Part shown: piece by piece, positions 56,401-64,000 of the stretch
How positions within the stretch are numbered: position 1 is the stretch's first letter
Layout: each line of letters begins with the position of its first letter
Assembly (NCBI GenBank): GCA_015501055.1
Contig: JADNYV010000132.1
Coordinates: forward strand, 1-64,000
Reading direction: 5' to 3'
Source of the DNA: Mucidula mucida
Taxonomy: Eukaryota; Basidiomycota; Agaricomycetes; Agaricales; Physalacriaceae
Length of the DNA stretch: 64,000 nucleotides
Made by a program: the position numbers and the translations under genes
The notes under the pieces: generated by a model
The model's input: only the letters and a program-made list of their open reading frames with translations
Database searches by the model: none
What the model was told of the DNA's origin: nothing

Positions 56401-58280
56401 ATCGCGTGATCCCAGGGTCTTCGCTCCGGTAACTTGTCAAAGTCCGCCTTGCTAAATACATCGGAGAATTCCTCAATGTAAGGTGCAGCAGCGGATGAAG
56501 GCTGTTGTGATCTCAGCTTTTCACCGCTTTTGCGATAGTTGTCCCAGTCCATCCAGAACAAACGCTCTCCCTCTTCCAACTTCTCTTCTACGTCTTCTCC
56601 TTCATCTTCCGGCGAGTTATACTCGGGTAGGTAGCCGCAACGGTCTGGGCATCGATCAAAAGTCAACGTGGATTCCGTCCAGTTGATCGTGGGGTTGTGA
56701 TATCGTAACCAATCTAGCCCCAAAAAGATGCTTGTTTTGCCAAGATTGGTGACGGCCAACTCGATCTTTTCTGCGTGATCACCGATCTTCATCCGGACCT
56801 CCACAAAACCTTGATTGCTCCTCCCTCGTTTAGGGTTCCATCCGCATTGTAGACAGGGAGCTTGACCGGTAACTCCTTGATCGGGAGTCCGTTCTTCTCA
56901 ACGAATTCTTTATTGACACAAGAACCCGTTGCTCCGCTGTCAAGAAGGGCACTTGTTTCCCATTCAGAGCCTGTGTGTACGCTCTCTATGGTTACTCGGA
57001 GTTTCATGTCCTGCCCCTTTGTTCCCCGATGTACTTCCTCGACTTTTTCAACTCCGTCACAACTTCCACCGCAGCTTCCTTTGTCAACGCTCTGATTGCC
57101 ATCACCTTCTCCTCTGTTGCTTCTCTCTCTCTCCGCTCCGGCATCCATGCTCTCAAAATTCCCACTGCTCTCGACACGTCATCCTCTCTTAGCCGTTGTG
57201 CGATCCACTCGGGCGTATTTGGCTCAAATCTTTCTTTCGCAGGTTTTGGTGGTAAAGTCGTCGATGATATTTTAGATGTTTCAGTACCCGTACTGTAAAT
57301 AGATTCTGCATCTGACGACCCTTTCCTTGATGACTGCTCCGGCAGGACTGCGTCTACTGCGGGAGCTTCGCAAAACCCAACTCTTCGGCCAACTTCTTTT
57401 TCTCCTCGTCGTTCATTTCGGTCCATAAACCCCGAATCGTCTGGGGTCGACCCTTCTTAGGACAGAACCTGCTGACATGGCCGTGTTCGCCACAGCTGAA
57501 GCAAAGTCCTCTTCGACGTGCGTTGTCGATGTCCATCGGCCTGCCGGCTCCTCCATAGGTAACACCGGTGGCATCTCGTCGTGTGATCGGCGTCGGGGTG
57601 GGTTCGTAGGATTAGCTCTCGATGTAGCCACCTGCGGAGCTTGAGGCCGGGACTGCATGCCGGACCTCTTGCTCGCCGCCCGCCTTCTCCACAGCTGATC
57701 AATCTGAAGGATCTGTGCCTTCCAATCCTTGTACTTCTCTGGCAACCCGTCTCGGCTGCCATAGATCTGGTCAATGATCTTCTCGTTGACATTGGTCTCG
57801 AGAAGTCGCACGACAAATGCGTCATCCTTCGAATATCCTGCCTGAGTGAGCAGGACCTCGAACTTCTGGAAGAAATCTTGAGCGGTGTCTTGCCCCTGGC
57901 GCAACCGCTCGATCTGGTCTTGCGCGTCTCGCGCAGGTTGGAATCCACAAATCGCTCCTTCAAGTCTTCCTTGAACTCCGTCCAAGAGACTGTCCATTCC
58001 TCTTCTTCCTCGTCGAAGTTCTGGTCCGAGTAGTTCTGGACCCATGCATCTACGTGATCTCCTCGGATGTAGGAGAGAACAACATCAATCCTTTCGGAGT
58101 CAGATGTGAGGTTGTTCTTCTTGTCACGGATGTATGTGAACATCGATCGCCACCAGCTCTTGTACTTGGACTTGTCCCCGTCATAGTCGTAAGGCTTGTT
58201 GACAAGGGATCGGCCTTTGATTTCACATCGGCGTGATGAGCGGGTGTGTGAGGAGCGGTTTCGGGTGCTTCGTTGGACAT
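53428..58280 (-). pseudogene. Chromovirus gag-pol with chromodomain, several frame breaks
   Basis: Order from 58280: Gag (MSNEAPETAPHTPAHHAD), zinc knuckle CFSCGEHGHVSRFC (57470-57515), protease LLDSGATGSCVNKEFV (near 56930), reverse transcriptase ([41 protein letters not shown]), RNase H (VEADSSNYANGAVLSQF; TDHQNLQYFR), integrase (HHDAQLAGHPG...GCQKCQVTKSHR; GTDMIGELP; NGQTERLNQEIEHFL) and a C-terminal chromodomain (EVEKVVNSRKYRGGFQYKVHWKGY, TWEPACNLKNA). Chromodomains steer insertion toward histone-marked heterochromatin. Breaks seen against the sister copy at 19708: one-base losses near 58224 (Gag), 57930, 57030, 56810 and 56335, and an Arg CGA changed to TGA at 56032-56034 in reverse transcriptase. 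The final 861-codon frame (56013-53428) is intact. Confidence 0.9.
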
Positions 58281-58861
58281 GATGATGGGGTGATAGGATC
58301 GGAGAGTGAAAGGGTGAAAGTGGGGATATGGGAGATGCGGATTTGATGAAACGGGTGAGGGAATAGAGGTTTGGATGAATAAGGAGGAGTCGCCTAGATC
58401 TGAAATAGAATCCAGGACTTGGTAGGGTGGGGAATGATGATGTGTATCGTAAGGTAAGTAAAGTAGGTAGGTATGTAACTGTCTACGCTATTTTACCGAC
58501 TACTGACTACGTATCTACGGAGCCCAAGAGCTCGTCACAAGTTCGCAATTGCCCAGCCGACGTCCCTCTGGTGTGAGGTAAGCCGAAGTTTTCCTGGGAA
58601 CGGGGGTTGACCCGTAAACAGCGCCCACTGAAGTGCAACTGCCAAAAGTTCGTTCTCGTGAGAGCGGCTACTTCCAGCACCCGAGGCAGTTATCTCTAAC
58701 TGTTAGCCGGCGCTACTGGGACCAATACACATGTATGCGGACGTGCGCTGGAATTAGGAATCCGTCGATCTGTAAACAGGGAAAGGGAATAGGGGAATGT
58801 GCGATGATCAAACAGCGAAGTGCTGATCGACGATCAGGGATGTGTGGTAGGTGGTAGAAAG

Positions 58862-58873
58862 TAGTTCCGATCT
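58862..58873 (-). other. Primer binding site, self-priming type
   Basis: Two bases inside the 5' LTR boundary, in element sense AGATCGGAACTA. It is exactly complementary to TAGTTCCGATCT in the LTR (58980-58991), which lies 32 nt after a TATATAAG box and is thus the probable 5' end of the RNA. This is the arrangement of Tf1/sushi elements, which prime reverse transcription with their own RNA instead of a tRNA. Confidence 0.7.
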
Positions 58874-58875
58874 TC

Positions 58876-59405
58876 TGTTAGCGACTGACTAAGCCACGAG
58901 ACTCAACCAGGTACCACAGCAAGAACTAAGGAGAAAGTGTTCGCGTTCGTAAGACTAGGCTAGGCCAGGTGTATAAACGAGATCGGAACTAAAGTACAAT
59001 GATACTATACTACTGCTTATATACTAGTAAGCCTGTGTTTGGGACTCCTTGTCCATACGTGTTTCCGCTAGGGATAACTCCACGCCCTTGACCCAGTGTT
59101 GTATGCTACTAGTCCATGAAACCATTAAATACGAGTGGTAACTGCATGTAAGTAATAATACTGAAACGACCATGTGTGCTACGAGTGTCGGTGGTGTGTA
59201 TATAATAGGAAGTCCATGAGGTATCAGCATGTATGATGTCATCCATGTGTTGGGTGTGTGTCCGACATGAGTACGGCTTCGGTAATGAAAAGGAGTACGA
59301 TCGGTGACAAAAACAAATGATGAAACGGTCCGTTGGTTGATAAGACAAGCCCCCCGATAAGATATGATAAGATGTGAAAATATGAAAATATGGCGATTCA
59401 TAACA
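58876..59405 (-). repeat. Chromovirus 5' LTR
   Basis: 530 bp, TGTTATGAATCGCC to GCTAACA in element sense, with TATATAAG near 59016-59023. Confidence 0.85.
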
Positions 59406-59973
59406 GTTGCTTCTGGAGATGCTTCTGTCCAATCAGATAGCATGCGCATACGATACCGTCTAATGCCAGTTACCTGACTGCTTACCAAGGCAATCTGATA
59501 CTGCATCTCGCACATGATTGATTGCACTGAGGAAAGGGTTGCAATTGCCTATGCCTATAGTATACTTACACGCACTCATAGAGGTGAAATCATATATTTT
59601 TGCAACTACAGTGCGCTAATTCAATAGCTTACAGTATCGTTGCAGTGCGCCACGTACATACGGGGAGATAGTTTACCCGGGCGCGCGCTGGTTCATCTTA
59701 AGGTAGACGACTCACAGACGTAACGTACCCTGAGGACCCTGAGTGTGACACCCAAATCAGGCCTCATCAGATTAGGATCAGTAGGAAATCATTGCGTCTA
59801 CCTTAATCAGGGCACTTATGCCCTCTAAATTTCCCATGAGATTTTGTGTAAATAGTCCATAATGATGACCCAGTATTTTGATTGGCAGTAAATTCTGATC
59901 CGAATGAGGAGTTCCCAATTTTAGCCACGCAACACCATGCCATCACCACTACCGCGCGCTGTGCTTGTTCTAT
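59406..59973. other. Unassigned flank
   Basis: No frame or repeat recognised. AT-rich near 59580-59640. The last 100 bp are the probable leader of the following gene. Confidence 0.4.
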
Positions 59974-61423
59974 ATGATGCCTCCTTCCAAAGATTGGAAG
60001 AAGAAGAGGCTACTCAACTTTGAAGGAGCTTCTAAAGCTGTTGGAGCTGGATTGAAGCGTGTCATTCAGACGTTATCACCGCGTAAAAAGTGCAGGGTTG
60101 ACGCGCCGGAGGATAGAGAAGCAGACAAGGAGAACCAGGTGCACATCACCTTGATTGACCTGACAGCTGATTGATTTGCACAATAGGTGCCAGAGACGCC
60201 CATTTGAACGCAACGCTACCCAATGACAGCCAGTTCTTCACCACACCATCTGATGTTCGAGGATTTCATGTGATTCCTTCTTTTGCGCGCTCTCTCTTTG
60301 GAACCTTCCGTGCGGCTCCCTCCCAGGCACCGACTATCCATACCGAATCCATGCGCCTTCGCTTTCCTGTGCAGGAACTGGTTGCACCAGGCATTAGTGC
60401 TCCAAATTCTCTTCCTCCTCTTCTTTCTGATAGTCCACCTCGCGTTCCCACCCCCGTTAGCCTTGAAGAAATCGAAGATACTGGCTCAGTCCTTTGGTTT
60501 GGGACACTTAATGACAGCACTCCTTTCTCGTTGAAACAGCCAGCCTCTTCAGCGCGTCTGACGCGTCCAACATGTCCGATGTGTCATCTATTGCGTCTGG
60601 TGCTTCGGACCCAGAGGATGATCATCAGGATGATTTGTGCTTCCCTCCATCACCATCTGCATTCCCACAGAACACATCAGACTCATCATCATTGGATCCT
60701 CCACCATTGTCGGACCCATCAGAGTACCTGCCTGATGGCTCTGGAAAGCTTTGCGTGGCACCGTCTATTGACACTGCACTCAGTGCATTGAAAGACCTGC
60801 GCGAGAAGTTGCGCCCACATCGCAAGAACGGTCCCAGTCACGTCAATGTCTATTTTGATCCCTTTACCCATTATCGCATGCTTAGTATGCAGGCCATGCT
60901 TGCAGACTACACCAGTTCTCTCAGTGCAACTCATGGATGTTGGGCGGCATCATCGCTTCAGGCAGCTGTTTTTCTCGGCTGAGGTGTCTACTGCGCCCAA
61001 GTACTCCGTCGTCTTGTGCGCGCGTATATTGCAGACCGGACGATGTTGTAACCCTTATGGATCCTTTAAAGAGTTCATGCTTATCAATCAGGATCTTGCA
61101 CAAGATATCAATCTACATCTGCAGGAGCTGGGAAAGGACATCACCGCACTCAAGGTGGTCGAGTATTTGGGCCGGTCGGAGGTGAAGGACAAGTATGGGA
61201 TCACCAAGACCATAACCATTTGCACAGCTCAGCGATACCTCAAGTCTCTTGGATACCAATGGAAGGATGCTCCCAAGGGGCAATTTGTCGATGGTCACGA
61301 GCGCGCCAATGTTGTTCTCCACCACAATCATGTTTATGTTCCCAAGTTAAAGATGTTGAAGGGGCGCATTCAAGTGTACGGTCATGATGGAGAGCTGTTG
61401 GAAGGAGACCCAACAACGGGCGG
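59974..61423 (+). pseudogene. Transposase-like gene of Agaricomycete type, cut by a copia element
   Basis: A start at 59974 (MMPPSKDWKKKRLL) leads through PRKKCRVDAPEDREADKEN, a Ser/Pro-rich part (60240-60700), then ALKDLREKLRPHRKNGP, MLADYTSSLSATHGCW, LINQDLAQDINLHLQELGKD, TAQRYLKSLGYQWKDAPKGQFVDGHERANVVLHHNHVYVP and YGHDGELLEGDPTTG. From memory, the pattern GY.W....KG.YVDGHER.DVV..R...FLP occurs in a large group of Agaricomycete proteins with a DDE-type domain downstream, annotated as transposase-like. The downstream catalytic part is missing because the next sequence is copia LTR. Exons near 60170 and 60550 are joined by inferred introns. Confidence 0.5.
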
Positions 61424-61684
61424 TGATTTCCTTTTATATCTATGGACTTCTATACGTACCTACTTAAACCTTCCAATCGTTTCATACCACCTCAGTTGTT
61501 TCTGCTACTTGTGCCCGACTGAGGTGTGTATTATACCTTTACTTTATCTATTACTTATACTGACATACTGTCCACAAGCTTACCATAACCGTTTCCTTAC
61601 TTTAGGTATAGTACCAACCAATAACAGTCGTTTCTACTACTTGTGCCCGACTGAGAAGCTTATCGTAACTGTTTCCTTACTTTA
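61424..61684 (+). repeat. Probable copia 5' LTR with internal duplications
   Basis: Lies between the broken transposase-like gene and the primer site. It starts TGATTTCC if the edge is at 61424, but ends CTTTA rather than CA, so boundaries are tentative. A 26-bp motif, GTTTCTRCTACTTGTGCCCG plus ACTGAG, occurs at 61498 and 61630, and a 31-bp motif starting AAGCTTAYCRTAAC at 61576 and 61656. No right-hand LTR is in the window for comparison. Confidence 0.45.
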
Positions 61685-61699
61685 GGTTATGGGCCCCGC
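61685..61699 (+). other. copia primer binding site, half-tRNA-iMet type
   Basis: GGTTATGGGCCCCGC matches the primer-site type used by Drosophila copia, complementary to the anticodon-loop half of initiator tRNA-Met (CAT anticodon flanked by GGGC and AACC). It sits at the expected place, 125 bp before the gag start. Confidence 0.65.
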
Positions 61700-61823
61700 A
61701 GTGTAATCTCATTCAAGTCGATTAAGCACACAACATACCCGTACCCACGTACGACTCACACACCCACATTACCCACACCCCACTGCCTACACCACAAATA
61801 CCCACCCACACACACTACCCCCT

Positions 61824-64000
61824 ATGTCGTCTGGAATCGTCGCCATTCCTCAGTTCGTTTACGAGCTTATGCTCAAAAACAATAAATCCAACTGGCCCTC
61901 CTACAAGATCCGAATTGAGCAGTCTGCGACTCGAACGGGTCTCAAGGGATATATCAACGGTGCCATCAGTTGACCCCCTATTGTTGTCCTCAGCACCGGA
62001 CAAACCAAGCCTACCACCCCCTTCTACTCCAAGGTGTCATCCCGTGATGAATGGGACTTCTGTGATGGGTGCGCCACAGCACTCATTGTCCAGAACATCA
62101 TCGACCCCGTTGCCATTGGGATCAACGTCGAGGGAACGTCTGCCAAGATTTGGACCCATCTTAAACGCCTCTGTATTCCCAAGAGCGATGCGGCGTTGTC
62201 AAATGCCGAAAACACATTCAATTCCGCGGCGTTCACTGGCAGTTCTACGGATGAGCTTGATGCTCACTGGGCTAGTCTTAACGCCCAAGTTGCGGTTTTG
62301 CGCTCCCTTGGCAAGGCCGTCACCGACAAGGATCTCAAAGGCGTCTTGATCTGTTCCCTCCCAGCCACAAATCCCCAGTGGTTGCCGCTCATCGCGCAAC
62401 TCTTCCCATATGCCACCGCCGAAGACGTCTGGGGTGCCATCCTGACGTACGCAGCGACGATCAAACTCCCCAAGACTCCCTCTGATAGGTCTACTGCCTT
62501 TGCGGCTGCAACGGGGAAACATTGCTGCACAAACCCTAAGTGCAAGGCGAAAGACCGTGGTAGTCACTGGATCATCGACTGCTACTGGGAAGGAGGAGGG
62601 AAAGAAGGACAGTTTCCTGCTAATTTTGGGCAGAGGGGACAACAGGCACAAGCGCAGGCAAACCAGACCTCTTTAAACACGCCCGCCACAACCCCGTCTA
62701 CATCTCACACTGTTCTCGCTGCCTGTGCAGGCAACAGTAACTCAGACTCGTTGATTACTGTCTCTATTGACGGTGTCGATGACGACAATCCACCTCCATT
62801 ATGCCCTATAGAATCTGAGGTGGATGAAGGTGGTGTAACCCTAACCCTACCATCTTCATGTGTTTGCCCTGTTGCGTATGTCGTAGACGCGCCTGTGGCT
62901 GATACAGCGACCGTTAGTCGCACATTTGAAGGCATCAGGTCGTCCTTATCCCTCACCTTCCTTGACTCTGGTGCCAGCGACCATTTCTTTTGCAACCAGA
63001 CTGACTTCACCGAGTACGAGTTGCTACCCTATCGTACGGGCAAGTCCGCATTGGCGTCTGAAGGTGACTTTCCTATAGTGGGAAAAGGAACTGTTACCAA
63101 GACGTACGATGTTGGAGGCAAGAAAGTCACGCTTACCTTCAAGGACGCGCTTCACGCTCCATTGCTTTCCGTGAATCTCATATCCGTTAGCCAATTCAAT
63201 TGCAGTGGTTACTACTCTCTCTTTGGTGAAGGGAAAGTTGTAATCACAAAAGGTCCTGGAGGAATGCCGATTCTATGTGGTAGAGGGTCGTCGGGGATGT
63301 ATGTCATTGACTCCTCCTCCAGTATTGCCATGCTGTCAACTTCTTCACCGGTCAATCTCCAGATGTGGCATCGTCGCTTTGCTCACTCTGACACGGAATG
63401 TATCCGCGAGATGGCAACAAAGGGTTTGGTTGATGATTTGAAGATAACCAATCTCACTGTCAATGGATGTTGCCCAGACTGTCAGGCTGGCCGTCAACAC
63501 ACACGTCCTTTCGACAATCCTACCGATCCCAATGTATCCCCCCTCGACCTGGTTGCAATGGATCTGTGGGGTCCGTCGCGCACAGCGTCCGTCGGGGGAA
63601 ATATCTATATGATGATCATCATTGATGCGGGGACCTCGCACAAGCATGGCGAGTTCCTCAAGGACAAGAGCAACAAGTCAACCATTGCGGCCTTTGATAC
63701 CTATAAGGTCCTGGTGGAGAAGCAGACTGGGTGAAAGATTAAATGCGTCCGGACTGATAATGCGTTTAATTTGCATGCATGGACCGAGTACTTCAAAACT
63801 CACAGTATCATCCATGAAACCACGGCGCCATACTCTTCTGCACAGAACGGGCTGGCAGAACGGGCGCTACGAACTGTCATTGAAGACGTTTGTACCAGTC
63901 TTCACGACTCTGGTTTGCCGCATAAATTCTGGGCGGCAGCAGCGGCGGCGAGTATCCATGTCAGGAACTCTATGCCGACGAGGAGGCATCCTGGGAAGAT
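61824..64000 (+). pseudogene. Ty1/copia gag-pol, 5' part, two in-frame TGA codons
   Basis: Starts MSSGIVAIPQFVYELMLKNN (61824). Gag UBN2-like region (WTHLKRLCIPKSDAAL, NSAAFTGSSTDELDAHW, LICSLPATNPQW); a variant zinc knuckle CTNPKC...H...C (62526-62582, C-x4-C-x7-H-x4-C); protease FLDSGASDHFFCN (62962-63000); integrase zinc domain WHRRFAHSD...CCPDCQAGRQH (63364-63500); integrase core with AMDLWGP (63555), VRTDNAF (63745) and NGLAERALRTVIED (63848). The window ends before reverse transcriptase. TGA codons interrupt one continuous frame at 61971-61973 and 63732-63734; the second falls where relatives usually have Arg or His before KIK, so a CGA-to-TGA change is likely. There is no frameshift between 61824 and 64000. 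Confidence 0.9.

Larger units (their letters stand above)
52894..59405 (-). mobile_element. Ty3/gypsy chromovirus, near full length (6.5 kb)
   Basis: Two direct LTRs (52894-53416 and 58876-59405), a polypurine tract beside the 3' LTR and a self-priming type primer site beside the 5' LTR enclose gag-pol on the minus strand. The 5-bp flanks (CTCTC and GTTGC) do not match, so either the element has recombined with another copy or the edges were altered. Confidence 0.9.

Overview
The window reads as nuclear DNA of an Agaricomycete (mushroom-forming basidiomycete). It contains FunK1-type fungal kinases, a KDZ transposase with its CxC2 cysteine cluster, a chromodomain Ty3/gypsy element, a fungal Ty1/copia element, and many short spliced exons with GTRNGY donors and YAG acceptors. 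There are no bacterial features. Species cannot be told from the sequence. Nearly everything here is mobile, duplicated or broken, so this is accessory, repeat-rich sequence.

Layout: (1) 1-4.9 kb: a unit bounded by inverted end repeats that carries two divergently transcribed intron-rich genes (called L and R here) around a shared TATA-containing core. (2) 5.35-6.9 kb: a decayed epoxide hydrolase gene. (3) 8.1-16.2 kb: copy 1 of a segment of about 8 kb holding gene S (spliced, related to R at its 3' part), an end repeat, an R fragment, a small secreted-protein gene, a Cys-rich ORF and a FunK1 kinase gene. (4) 18.75-24.5 kb: a decayed chromovirus lying between two LTRs in opposite orientation. 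(5) 24.5-30.8 kb: copy 2 of the segment, inverted and cut inside FunK1 by an LTR. (6) 30.8-34.7 kb: a second L/R unit. (7) 34.7-52.6 kb: copy 3 of the segment, whose FunK1 gene is split by a 9.8 kb KDZ DNA transposon (41851-51652). Copies 2 and 3 form a giant palindrome with arms of about 6.5 kb and the second L/R unit as its loop. (8) 52.9-59.4 kb: a near full-length chromovirus with two LTRs, a polypurine tract and a self-priming type primer site. (9) 60-64 kb: a transposase-like gene cut by a copia element that runs off the window.

The most complete system is the KDZ transposon. It has 545-bp inverted ends, a 7-bp target duplication and three genes: the transposase, a protein with an RNase H1 N-terminal/viroplasmin-like domain, and a large protein of unknown function. 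The least familiar structure is the L/R unit: two spliced genes on a shared promoter core, present in one near-intact and one partly diverged copy with inverted ends of about 200-290 bp, plus truncated relatives. I do not recognise proteins L, R or S. Many genes carry single stops or single-base shifts, so most are called pseudogenes. Part of that decay could be assembly error, and I flag where.
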